From Halopelagius fulvigenes (GTDB taxonomy: Archaea; Halobacteriota; Halobacteria; Halobacteriales; Haloferacaceae), in NCBI RefSeq assembly GCF_042662625.1, contig NZ_JBHSXH010000009.1, forward strand, positions 62,001-126,000: a DNA stretch of 64,000 nucleotides, in the 5' to 3' direction. A model generated the notes under the pieces. That model was not told where the DNA came from. It saw only the letters and a program-made list of their open reading frames with translations, and searched no databases. Position 1 is the stretch's first letter. The number at the start of each line of letters is the position of its first letter. The position numbers were made by a program, and so were the translations under genes. Shown here one piece after another: positions 9,300 to 17,622 of this stretch.

Positions 9300-10583
9300 C
9301 TACACCGTCACCGCGTCGCCGATATCCGGCGCGGAGGCGTCGAATCCGTCCGCTCGGAGTTCCTCGGCGAACGCCGCACAGCGGTCGCCGTGGTTCACGA
9401 GGACGCGACTGCCGCGGTAGGAGTCGAGCAGGCTCAGCAGGCCACCTCTGTCAGCGTGCGCGGAGAAGTCGTACCACTCCACCTGCGCGCTGACGGGCAT
9501 CACGCGCCCGTCGAGTTCCGCCCGCCCCGACTCCAGCAGTTCGCGCCCGGGCGTCCCCTCGACCTGATACCCCGTGAGCGCGACTTTGTTCGTCGGATTC
9601 GACCGTATCGCCGGCACGTAGGTCATCGCCGGCCCGCCCGAGAGCATCCCGCTGGTCGTCACGATGACCGTGTTCTGCGCGGCGATGCGTCTCCGCTGTC
9701 CGTCCCGGCCGGTGACGAAGCGGGCGTTCGACTTCGCGCGCCGGAGTGCCTCGGCGTCCCGGACGAACTCGGGGTACTGCCGGAGCATCCGCGTGACTCG
9801 CTTGCCCATCCCGTCCACGTAGCAGTCGATGTCGTTGGCCTCGCAGACCAGAAGCATCTCTTGGGTCCGCCCGATGGCGAACGCGGGCACGACGACGGTA
9901 CCGCCGTCCCACACCGTCGTCTCGACGCTCTCGACGAACCGCCGTTCGATTCTCCGGCGTGGGTCGTGTTCCACGTCCGAGTAGGTGCTCTCGCAGATGA
10001 CCGCGTCGGCGTCGGGACGCGCGGCGGACGCCGACACCAACCGCTGGTCGTCGGTGTGGAAGTCGGCGGTGTAGAACAGGCGCGTCTCGCCGTCGTCCAC
10101 GAGGACGTGGGCGCTTCCGGGGATGTGGCCGGCGTTGTAGAACGTCACCTCGTGGCCCGCCGCCTCGAACGTCTCGCGGTAGCCGTGCGTCTCCGACACC
10201 TGCGTGACGCGCTTTACCTCCGTCTCGGTGAACGGGCAGTTGTAGCTTCCGCCGCGTCGCCTCCGGCCCCGCGAGCCTCCGGCCGCTCCGCTCCCGGAGA
10301 CGCCGTGCAGTTTCAGCGTGTCGCGCGCGAGCGTCAGCGCCAGTTCGCGCGTCGGCGGCGTCCAGTGTATCGGCGGCCGCCGGTCGCCCGACAGGAGCGC
10401 GGGAATCGACCCGACGTGGTCGAGGTGGCCGTGGCTGACGACGACGGCCTCCGGGTCGGGCGCGCCGACCGGGAACTGCGGCGGGTTGCCGGTCAGCATC
10501 CCGTAGTCGAGGAGGAGGCGGTCGTTCACGAGGATGGCGCTCCGACCCACCTCGCGCGCGCCGCCGAGAAACCGAATGTCCAT
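9300..10583 (-). CDS. Beta-CASP metallo-beta-lactamase-fold ribonuclease (RNase J/CPSF-like)
   Basis: 427 aa from the ATG at 10583; a GTG three codons upstream (10592) is also possible, but MDIRFLGGAREVGRSA is the usual family start. Motif 2 is SHGHLDHVG; further metal ligands lie in GHIPGSAH and YTADFH; the beta-CASP cap follows, with ESTYSD, VVPAFAIGRTQE, TTSGMLSGGP and the final SAHADRG and NHGD histidines. No KH domain is present, so it is the short archaeal type (the Epf2/aCPSF2-like class), expected to act in RNA 3'-end processing or decay. An Arg/Gly-rich insertion (about 17 residues, near residue 107) between strands is unusual. It is convergent with the permease gene. Confidence 0.88.
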   Translation of the reverse strand: MDIRFLGGAREVGRSAILVNDRLLLDYGMLTGNPPQFPVGAPDPEAVVVSHGHLDHVGSIPALLSGDRRPPIHWTPPTRELALTLARDTLKLHGVSGSGAAGGSRGRRRRGGSYNCPFTETEVKRVTQVSETHGYRETFEAAGHEVTFYNAGHIPGSAHVLVDDGETRLFYTADFHTDDQRLVSASAARPDADAVICESTYSDVEHDPRRRIERRFVESVETTVWDGGTVVVPAFAIGRTQEMLLVCEANDIDCYVDGMGKRVTRMLRQYPEFVRDAEALRRAKSNARFVTGRDGQRRRIAAQNTVIVTTSGMLSGGPAMTYVPAIRSNPTNKVALTGYQVEGTPGRELLESGRAELDGRVMPVSAQVEWYDFSAHADRGGLLSLLDSYRGSRVLVNHGDRCAAFAEELRADGFDASAPDIGDAVTV

Positions 10584-10658
10584 TACCGGCACGTAGTCAG
10601 GCGCGCCGTTTGGACTCGTCGCTTCCGGTCGGGCGTCAGCGGCGGGGGGAACGGGGGA

Positions 10659-10970
10659 CTACTCGCGCCGACCGAAGGGGTCCGCTCCGACGACGTCGAT
10701 GTCTCCCCGACCGGTGACCGTGACCCGCGCGCCCTCGTAGCGGAAGGTGACCATCGCACCGTCGAGAGCCCCGTCCCCGACGGTCGAGAACAGGGCGTTC
10801 AACGCGTCGGCGTCGATGTGTTCGGCCAACGGCCGCAGTTCGAGGGGGTCGACGCCGTGGAACGCCGCGACGGCCTCGACGACGCGGAGGCTGACCGGGT
10901 CGGTCCGCGAGAAGTACCGGACTGCGTCTTCGTCGGTCGGCCGTCCGCCGGATGATGAGTGTGACGACAT
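10659..10970 (-). CDS. HalOD1 output-domain protein
   Basis: 103 aa. After a Ser-rich N-terminus the sequence follows the HalOD1 pattern: SLRVVEAVAAFHGVDPLELRPLAEHIDADALNALF, then FRYEGARVTVTG. HalOD1 domains are a haloarchaeal family predicted to act as output or signalling modules. This is a stand-alone copy, as is the second in the window at 48810-49082. It lies downstream of the Orc-like gene on the same strand, 175 bases away. Confidence 0.85.
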   Translation of the reverse strand: MSSHSSSGGRPTDEDAVRYFSRTDPVSLRVVEAVAAFHGVDPLELRPLAEHIDADALNALFSTVGDGALDGAMVTFRYEGARVTVTGRGDIDVVGADPFGRRE

Positions 10971-11145
10971 GAGTGTACTGAACGGAACCCACCCGTCCGG
11001 CGCGCCCCGTCGGGAGTCGCGTTCGCGCGGAACTCGACCGTTCGAGAACCGCTCGGCGGGCGTGTTCGACCGTTCTATTCGGACGACTCGCTGGCTAACG
11101 GTATAACGATTCGCGTCAATAAATTATCCACTCCGCGGGTAGTGG

Positions 11146-12321
11146 TCAGTTCGACGCCCGCCGCTCGACGGTCGTCAGGCGTTGGAACGCCCGCGTCGGG
11201 AAGCGCGGTTCGACCCTGCTCGGCGGCCGGCCGGCCCCGTTCGACTCGTCGGCTTGGACGCGCGCCACCACGTCCTCTTCGGCGAGTTCGTACAGGTAGC
11301 GCCGGATGGTGCTCGCGGAGAGCGACGACCGGCGGGCCAGTGCGTCCGCCGTCTTCTGCACCGACGAGCGCTCGGACTCGTCGAGTTCGAGCAGGTAGCA
11401 CAGCACCTCCTGTCTGTTCTCCGCGAGTGCGAGGACGCGCCCGAGCGACACGCAGGGGCGCGGCACCGAGTCCATGCCGGCCCGGAGGTGGCTCTCCTCG
11501 ATGACGGTCGCCCCGTCGTCGAGTGCGGCGTCCACGGTGCCGAGAAGCGCCGCGAGGGAGTCGTGGGCGTTGCCCTCCGCCCACGTCGCCAGCGTGCGAA
11601 TCTGACCGTGCGTCACCGCGTCGCGCGCCAACCCCGCGGTGATCCGACTGGTGAGGATGTCCGTCACCTCGGCGCGGTGGTAGCGCGGCACTTCGACCGT
11701 CGGCGCGTCGGACACCGCCTCCGGGGCCGCCTCGGGGCGCGCCCGTCCGACGGCCACCACCGACACGTCGCGGGACCACTCGTCGCGTTCGCGCGCCAAC
11801 CACTCCAGAAGCGCCGGGTCGCCCTCGTCCACGTGGTCGAGTGCGACGACGAGCGACTGCGTCCGGAGGTACTGTCGAATCCGCTCGCGCAGTTCGTCGG
11901 TGGAGAGTCCCCGCCGGGGGACGGACTCCTCGGTCGATTCGTCGAGCAGTCGGTGGTAGAACTCGAACTCGCTGGTCGCCGTCCGGACGTCCACGTACGC
12001 GAACGTGGTGCCGGACTCGCTACCGCTCCGCGTCGTCGTCTGGATGGTGCTCGTCGGCGAGGAGAGGTGCCGAGAGAGGTGGTGAAACAGGGCGGTCACG
12101 ACGGCGGACTTCCCGCACCCCGAGGGGCCGTGGACGTACACGTCGTCCGGCGTCTCGCCGTCGAAGACGGGGTCGAGACGGTCCAGCAGTCGCTCGATTG
12201 TCGCCCCGCGGCCCACCGGACTCTCCGGGTGCCACACGGGGCTCAGCGCGCTCTCGTCGACGAGTAATCGCCGTCGTTCCCCCCGACGTTTCCGCTGGAG
12301 GATTCGGTCTTCGATGTTCAT
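11146..12321 (-). CDS. Orc1/Cdc6-like AAA+ ATPase
   Basis: 391 aa. Walker A is GPSGCGKSAV near residue 70; the Walker B strand reads LVVALDHVDE, where the usual second acidic residue (LDE) is His. An AAA+ lid follows, then a C-terminal winged-helix of about 80 residues (ADALARRSSLSASTIRRYLYELAEEDVVARV). Family members recognise replication origins, but haloarchaea carry many Orc paralogues, some not tied to an origin. I see no clear origin-recognition-box array on either side, so origin function is unsupported. It could also act as a DNA-binding regulator. Confidence 0.85.
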   Translation of the reverse strand: MNIEDRILQRKRRGERRRLLVDESALSPVWHPESPVGRGATIERLLDRLDPVFDGETPDDVYVHGPSGCGKSAVVTALFHHLSRHLSSPTSTIQTTTRSGSESGTTFAYVDVRTATSEFEFYHRLLDESTEESVPRRGLSTDELRERIRQYLRTQSLVVALDHVDEGDPALLEWLARERDEWSRDVSVVAVGRARPEAAPEAVSDAPTVEVPRYHRAEVTDILTSRITAGLARDAVTHGQIRTLATWAEGNAHDSLAALLGTVDAALDDGATVIEESHLRAGMDSVPRPCVSLGRVLALAENRQEVLCYLLELDESERSSVQKTADALARRSSLSASTIRRYLYELAEEDVVARVQADESNGAGRPPSRVEPRFPTRAFQRLTTVERRASN

Positions 12322-12403
12322 TCAGTCGAATCGGGTTCCGACCAACCGTCGCTCACGTTGGCGGTGCTAAGGTATCGTCGCTAATAAATTTGCGAGGGAG
12401 CGG

Positions 12404-13453
12404 CTACATTCCCAGCGTCGCGACCCACGAACTGCTGGGGAAGACGCCGATGGCGTACATCACGAACACGAGGAACGTGCCGAAGACGATGGCCGCGGCG
12501 GGCGGGTCCCAGTGGGTGTCGCCGTGCGCGTAGAAGACGCGCTGGAACAACTCGCCGAACAGCCCGGACACCAGACCGAACGCGCCGGCCACGAGAAGCG
12601 CGACGGCGAGCGACCCCTCCGCGCCCCCGTTCGTCATGGCGAGCGCCGCCGTCCCGGCGGGCAGCGTCATGTGGTGGGTGACGGGAATCCGCTCGACGCC
12701 GAGGTTCAAGAACAGCAGCGACGCCGCGCTGATACCGAACGCGAGGAACGCGCTGCCGGTCACCATGGCGACGTACCCGCCGAAGATACCGGCGACAGCG
12801 CCCATGGCCGCGACGTTACCCCACTTGTACTGGTGGGGGAGCCACGGTTCGACCGCCAGACGGGTCTCCTCGCCGCCGTCGGCCACCGCGCCGCCCGAGG
12901 GCGACGCGCCGTCGGCAGTGCGGAGTTCTTCGCGCTCGAACGGCGTCATGTCGAGGAGGCCCTTCCCGCGCACCTTCCCGATGACGTCGTAGCCGAGGAT
13001 GAGTCGGTGGAACAGCGCCGAGAGCACGACGCCCATGGCGATGTGGTCGTACGGCATGTTGAACGTGGCCGAAATCACCGTCAGCCAGTAGCCGAGGATG
13101 CCGAACAGGCCGCCGACCGCCAGCACGTCGGGTTTCGTCCCGAGTGCGAACGCGATGTCCTTGGCGTTGTGGTAGTCGAAGCCCGACTGCATGTAGCCGC
13201 GCTTGGCGGCGTACGCCGCGGCGGCCGCGCCGCCCGCGAAGCTGATGGCTGGCGAGAACGGCGCGCCGAACGCGACGGAACCTGTGATGGCTCCGGCGTC
13301 GGCGTTGGCGATGCTCGCCGCCTCGCCGGCGATGACCATGAAGCCGGTGAAGACGAACGCCGGAAGCGCGCCGAGCGCGGCCCCGAACGCCCCGCCCGCG
13401 AAGGCGGCGATGAGCATCTCTATCGACCAGAGTTCGGCGAGCGCCACGCTCAC
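12404..13453 (-). CDS. Polytopic membrane protein paired with glycerol kinase; putative glycerol transport
   Basis: 349 aa with a GTG start at 13453 that overlaps the glpK stop by 4 bases, so the two are one transcript. About eight to nine hydrophobic helices are visible, broken by a charged loop near residues 165-205 (TPFEREELRTADG). It does not show the NPA motifs of aquaporin-type glycerol facilitators. Haloarchaeal glpK operons often carry a membrane gene of this sort, proposed as a glycerol transporter; that role is inference from position here. Confidence 0.8.
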   Translation of the reverse strand: MSVALAELWSIEMLIAAFAGGAFGAALGALPAFVFTGFMVIAGEAASIANADAGAITGSVAFGAPFSPAISFAGGAAAAAYAAKRGYMQSGFDYHNAKDIAFALGTKPDVLAVGGLFGILGYWLTVISATFNMPYDHIAMGVVLSALFHRLILGYDVIGKVRGKGLLDMTPFEREELRTADGASPSGGAVADGGEETRLAVEPWLPHQYKWGNVAAMGAVAGIFGGYVAMVTGSAFLAFGISAASLLFLNLGVERIPVTHHMTLPAGTAALAMTNGGAEGSLAVALLVAGAFGLVSGLFGELFQRVFYAHGDTHWDPPAAAIVFGTFLVFVMYAIGVFPSSSWVATLGM

Positions 13454-14966
13454 TCACCTCCGTCGCGCGCCCAGTCGAGCGACCGTTCGACCGCGTCCTT
13501 CCAGCGACCGTAGCGCTGTTCGACGTCGCCGGGGCTCTTCGGTTGGAACTCGCTATCTATCTGCCAGTTGTCGCGGAGTTCGTCCACCGTCTCCCAGTAG
13601 CCGACGGCCAGGCCCGCGGCGTACGCCGACCCCAGCGCCGTCGTCTCGTCGACGACCGGACGGGCGATGTCGGTGCCGACGATGTTCGCCTGTAGCTGAC
13701 AGAGGAAGTTGTTCTTCACCGCGCCGCCGTCGACGCGGAGCGTCGTCAGTTCGATGCCCGAGTCGGACTCCATCGCCTCGGCCACGTCGCGCGTCTGGAA
13801 CGCGATGGACTCCAATACCGCGCGGACGACGTGCTCGCGGCGGGTGCCGCGCGTCATGCCGACGATGGTGCCGCGGGCGCGCTGGTCCCAGTGGGGCGCG
13901 CCGAGCCCGGTGAACGCCGGGACGAAGTAGACGCCGTCCGTCGAATCGACCGACCGAGCGAGTTCCTCGGTCTCGGCGGCGTCCTCGATGAGCGTCATGT
14001 CTTCGAGCCACTCGATGGCCGCGCCCGTGATGAAGATGGAACCTTCGAGGGCGTACTTCACGGGTTCGCCAGAGCGCTGGAAGCCGACGGTCGTCAGTAG
14101 ACCGTGCTCGCTCTCGACGGCCTCGTCGCCGGTGTTCATCAGCATGAACGACCCCGTGCCGTAGGTGTTCTTCGCGTCGCCCTCGTCGAAACAGGTCTGG
14201 CCGAACAGCGCCGCCTGCTGGTCGCCGAGTGCGCCCGCGACGGGAACTTCCGCGCCGAGGAAGCCGTCGGCGTCCGTCGTTCCGTAGTGGTTCTCGTCGG
14301 AGGAGGGACGCACCTCGGGAAGGGTCGCCTCGGGGACGCCGAACTCATCTAAGAGTTCTTCGTCCCAGTCCATCTCGTGGATGTTGAACAGCATCGTCCG
14401 CGAGGCGTTCGTCACGTCCGTGATGTGGTTCCCCNNNNNNNNNNACCGAACATCAACTCGCCCTGTTCGGCTCTCTCGCGGACGTCGTCGGGGCGCATCC
14501 GCTGGAGCTTGATCTGGTCGGTGTTGTCCAGCAGCCACTCGGCCTTCGTCGCCGAGAAGTACGCGTCCGGTTCGAGACCGGTCTTCTCACGGATCCACCC
14601 CTCTTTGCCCTCCTCTTGGAGTTTCTCGACGCGGTCGGTGGTGCGTCGGTCCTGCCAGACGATGGCGTTGTGGATGGGCTTGCCCGACTCGCGGTCCCAG
14701 ATGAGCGTCGTCTCGCGCTGGTTCGTGATGCCGATGGCGTCCAACTGGTCGGAGCCGATCCCGGCCTCGGCGAGCGCCGCGTCGATGACCTCCTTCGTGT
14801 TCTCCCAGATCTCCTGCGGCTTGTGTTCCACCCAGCCGGGTTCCGGATACACCTGTTCGTGTTTCTGGTACGCGTTCGCTACTACCTGTCCGTCGTGGTC
14901 GAAGACCATGAACCGGGTTCCGGTCGTCCCCTGGTCGATGGCGCCGATGTATCGTTCTTCACTCAT
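13450..14966 (-). CDS. glpK: Glycerol kinase, interrupted by an assembly gap
   Basis: FGGY-family kinase: glycerol + ATP to glycerol-3-phosphate, first step of glycerol use. The N-terminal part (from ATG 14966) reads GAIDQGTTGTRF and ITNQRETTLIW and runs to GELMFG; the rest resumes at GNHITDVTNASRTM and runs to the stop at 13450 with GLGAPHWDQRARGTIVG and the C-terminal ATPase segment (LRVDGGAVKN). Between them are 10 N (14435-14444), and the two parts are in different frames. The missing piece should encode the conserved TIDSWL...LT stretch, about 11 residues. I treat the gene as intact in the organism, with a mis-sized gap. Confidence 0.93.
14435..14444. other. Assembly gap (10 N) inside glpK
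   Basis: Ten undetermined bases. The flanking glpK frames can only be joined if the true length leaves remainder 2 when divided by 3, so 10 is a placeholder. About 32 bases would restore the family sequence. Confidence 0.97.
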
Positions 14967-15030
14967 CGTTCTCGGTCCCGCGACGCTACTTTACCGAGAG
15001 CGCCGCACTACCGATAACAATACACTAAGA

Positions 15031-15040
15031 TAATTATAAA
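15031..15040 (-). promoter_or_regulatory. Candidate TATA element for glpK
   Basis: On the minus strand the sequence is TTTATAATTA, about 70 bases upstream of the glpK ATG, which would give a leader of roughly 45 bases. Confidence 0.4.
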
Positions 15041-15557
15041 CCTTACCATCAGTTCACGGTTCACCGACGAACGAGAGCGATCGAAACGCGGTTCTTCGGG
15101 CGCTTTATCCGATGAAACGGCGAATCGGTCCGTGACGCCCGCCGCGCCGAGTTCGGCTCGGCGACCGGCGTCCCGTCTCGTCTATAGCTAATTTTTCGCT
15201 CGTTAGACTATTCTTTACTCGCACGGCGCACCACCGGTTCACAACATCTGCGACTCAGAGAGCACCGACAGAGGGCGAGTGAGGGCCCCCGATTCGGGGA
15301 GAAGCGCGACGGACGCCAGTCCGAGGCGACGCTGCGTCGATTCCGCCGAACGAATTATGTGTCGGGGGACCTATCCGATAGACGACCGCACGCCGCCCCG
15401 GCGGAGCGACGAACGGGTTCGTCGCGCGCGTTCGAAATCCTCGCGGCCGCCGTCCGGCCGGGACGAACGCCGTGTATCCGCCGTTGCGTACGGAGTCGGC
15501 GGCTCGTGCCCTCGTTTTCCGGCTTCTCGCGCCGAAGAGTAACGCATATACGTATGG

Positions 15558-15573
15558 TTTAGGTAACCCTAAA
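15558..15573. promoter_or_regulatory. DtxR-type iron operator before the permease gene
   Basis: TTTAGG-TAAC-CCTAAA, a 16-bp palindrome with 4-base spacer, 10 bases before the permease ATG. A TATA-like CATATA sits at about 15545-15550, so the palindrome covers the expected transcription start. The shape matches DtxR/IdeR/SirR-family sites, which include haloarchaeal iron regulators. Repression when iron is sufficient is inferred. Confidence 0.75.
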
Positions 15574-15582
15574 CAACGTCCG

Positions 15583-16692
15583 ATGAGTGAATCTACGCGG
15601 TTGGGTATCTGGTCGCGGCTTCGTCGGGGCGTCGGATGGATCGACGGGTCGCTCGTCGGCCTCTGCGTCGCCAGCGTCGTCGTCGTCGTTCTCGGCGGTC
15701 TCGTGCAGGTGAGCTTCGGCACGTACACGATGTCGCTCACCCAAGCGTGGCGGGCCGTGCTGAACCCGGCTGTTCTCTTCAACGTGGACGCGTGGTCGGC
15801 GTTCCTCTTCGGAACGGAGCTTCCGGAGATGGGGCGAGAGAGCCTCATCGTCTGGAACATCCGACTGCCGCGCGTCCTCGTCGCAATCCTCGTCGGCGCG
15901 AACCTCTCGGTTTCGGGTGCTATCTTCCAAGCGGTCACCCGAAACGAGCTTGCGAGCCCGTACATCCTCGGCGTCTCGTCGGGTGCGGGGCTCGCGATTC
16001 TCCTGACGCTCGTCGTCTTCAGCGGCCTCGCGCCGTTCCTCCCGCTCATCGCGGCGGGCGGCGGCGCGCTGGCGTTCCTCCTGGTCTACACCATCGCGTG
16101 GAAGGGCGGGACGAGTCCGGTCCGCCTCGTCCTCGCCGGCGTCATCGTCAGCACGCTGTTTCAGTCGATGCAGACGGCGATGTTCTTCTTCGCCGACGAC
16201 CTCGCCATCGTCCAGAGCGCCATCGCGTGGACCACCGGCTCGCTGACCGGCGTCGACTGGGAGCAGGTCCGTCTCGCGCTTCCCTCAACGGCCGTCGCGC
16301 TCTCGCTTTCGGTGGTCGCCGCCCGGCAGTTGAACGTTCTCCTGCTCGGCGAACAGACGGCGCAGTCGCTCGGGATGTCCGTCGAACGGACGCGCTTTCT
16401 CCTCTCGGGCGTCGCCATCCTCGCGGCCAGCGCCGCCATCGCCGTCGCCGGCATCGTCGGCTTCGTCGGCCTCATCGTGCCGCACCTCGTGCGGAACCTC
16501 GTCGGGAGCGACTACAAGCGCCTGATGGTCGGGTGCGTCTTCGCCGGACCGGCGCTGATGGTGGTCGCGGACGTCGGCGCGCGACTGGCGTTGGACCCGG
16601 TTCAGTTGCCCGTGGGCGTCGTCACCGGCCTCGTCGGCGGGCCGTACTTCCTCTATCTGATGCGGAGACAGCAGAACCTGGGTGACATCTGA
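15583..16692 (+). CDS. FecCD-family ABC permease (iron/siderophore import)
   Basis: 369 aa from the ATG at 15583; an in-frame GTG/ATG further upstream would place the operator inside the gene, so the later start is preferred. About nine to ten membrane helices with the FecCD/BtuC signatures: NIRLPRVLVAILVGANLSVSGAIFQAVTRNELASPYILGVSSGAGL, LAGVIVSTLFQS, and the coupling-helix region GxxVPHLVRNLVGSDYKRL. It forms the membrane channel for the ATPase encoded next and the binding protein downstream. The iron operator upstream argues for ferric-siderophore over cobalamin. Confidence 0.92.
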   Translation: MSESTRLGIWSRLRRGVGWIDGSLVGLCVASVVVVVLGGLVQVSFGTYTMSLTQAWRAVLNPAVLFNVDAWSAFLFGTELPEMGRESLIVWNIRLPRVLVAILVGANLSVSGAIFQAVTRNELASPYILGVSSGAGLAILLTLVVFSGLAPFLPLIAAGGGALAFLLVYTIAWKGGTSPVRLVLAGVIVSTLFQSMQTAMFFFADDLAIVQSAIAWTTGSLTGVDWEQVRLALPSTAVALSLSVVAARQLNVLLLGEQTAQSLGMSVERTRFLLSGVAILAASAAIAVAGIVGFVGLIVPHLVRNLVGSDYKRLMVGCVFAGPALMVVADVGARLALDPVQLPVGVVTGLVGGPYFLYLMRRQQNLGDI

Positions 16693-17564
16693 TGAGCAAG
16701 GTAAACGACACCACAGAACGGACGCGACCGGCCGAACAGACTGATACCATGCAACGAACCGCACGGGACGGAAGCGAGGAGACGGACAGCGCGCTCGTCG
16801 GAGAGAACCTCACGCTGTCGTACCCGACGAGCGACGGACCGGTCGTCGAGTGCGACCGAATCGACGTGCCGCGCGGCGAGATAACCGCGCTCGTCGGGCC
16901 GAACGGGAGCGGGAAGAGCACGCTCCTGAAGGCGCTCTCGAACCATCTCGACCCGGACGGCGGCGTCGTCACCCTCGACGGGAAGCGACTCCACGAGTAC
17001 GGCGACAAGGAGTTCGCCCGCGAGCTGGGCATGCTCTCGCAGGAGAACGAGTCGCCCGGGTCGCTCACCGTGGAGGATTTAGTCTACCACGGCCGCTACC
17101 CCCACCGGAACTTCTTCCAGCAGGTGTCCGACGAGGACGAACGCGCCGTCGAACGCGCGCTCGATCTGGCGGGCGTGGACCACCTCCGCGACAAGCAGGT
17201 GGGGAACCTCAGCGGGGGGCAAAAGCAGTTGGCGTGGATAGCCATGGTCCTCGCGCAGGACACGGACGTGCTCCTCTTGGACGAACCGACGACCTACCTC
17301 GATTTACACCACCAACTCCGCGTGATGGAGACGGTCCGGCAGTTGAACGAGGAACGCGGCGTCACCGTCGCCGTCGTCCTCCACGACATCGCGCAGGCGG
17401 CCCGGTTCGCCGACTACCTCGTCGCCATGTGCGACGGCGAGGTGTACGACTGGGGGCCGCCGCGCGAAGTAGTGACCGAGGAACTCCTCGCGGACGTGTT
17501 CAACGTCGACGCCGCCGTCTCCCACACGCCCGACCCCGAAATCGTCCCGAAACGGTCGCTGTGA
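16692..17564 (+). CDS. FepC/FecE-type ABC transporter ATPase
   Basis: 290 aa; its ATG overlaps the permease stop (TGATG), so the two are translationally coupled. Walker A GPNGSGKST, Q-loop SQEN, signature LSGGQKQLAWIA, Walker B VLLLDEPTTYLDL and H-loop VLHD are all present, so it should be active. The first ~35 residues are a hydrophilic extension; a second ATG at residue 20 (MQRTARDG) could also be used. It powers the adjacent FecCD permease. Confidence 0.93.
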   Translation: MSKVNDTTERTRPAEQTDTMQRTARDGSEETDSALVGENLTLSYPTSDGPVVECDRIDVPRGEITALVGPNGSGKSTLLKALSNHLDPDGGVVTLDGKRLHEYGDKEFARELGMLSQENESPGSLTVEDLVYHGRYPHRNFFQQVSDEDERAVERALDLAGVDHLRDKQVGNLSGGQKQLAWIAMVLAQDTDVLLLDEPTTYLDLHHQLRVMETVRQLNEERGVTVAVVLHDIAQAARFADYLVAMCDGEVYDWGPPREVVTEELLADVFNVDAAVSHTPDPEIVPKRSL

Positions 17565-17600
17565 GCCGATTCTCCCGTCCACATCGTAACACTCTTGTGG

Positions 17601-17618
17601 TTTTAGGTCGGCCTAAAA
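17601..17618. promoter_or_regulatory. DtxR-type iron operator before the binding-protein gene
   Basis: TTTTAGG-TCGG-CCTAAAA, a perfect 18-bp palindrome ending 4 bases before the ATG at 17623. It has the same half-site (TTTAGG) and spacing as the operator at 15558-15573, so the binding-protein gene appears to have its own iron-responsive promoter within the cluster. Confidence 0.78.
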
Positions 17619-17622
17619 CGTA

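Larger units (their letters stand above)
14967..15582. other. 616-base intergenic region between glpK and the iron ABC transporter
   Basis: Divergent promoter region. The glpK side is AT-rich near 15015-15050 and the transporter side holds a TATA-like stretch and an operator-like palindrome. The short open frames within (for example 15279-15542 on the plus strand) are Arg/Pro-rich and have no recognisable protein character. I see no further gene. Confidence 0.6.

Noticed and set aside
4948..9420. Very long plus-strand open frame (1490 codons) antisense to the PAS kinase
   Set aside because: It mirrors the kinase gene in another frame; its protein is rich in Arg/Val/Leu with no domains, an effect of high GC that removes stop codons.
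11103..12403. Replication origin next to the Orc-like gene
   Set aside because: No repeated origin-recognition-box sequences could be found in the short flanks; AT-rich TAAATT stretches alone are not enough.
13450..14966. glpK as a frameshifted pseudogene
   Set aside because: The frame change falls exactly on the 10 N run, and both sides match an intact glycerol kinase.
15279..15542. Short frames in the glpK/iron-transporter spacer
   Set aside because: Arg/Pro-rich sequences without motifs, start signal or G/C third-position pattern of genes in this window.
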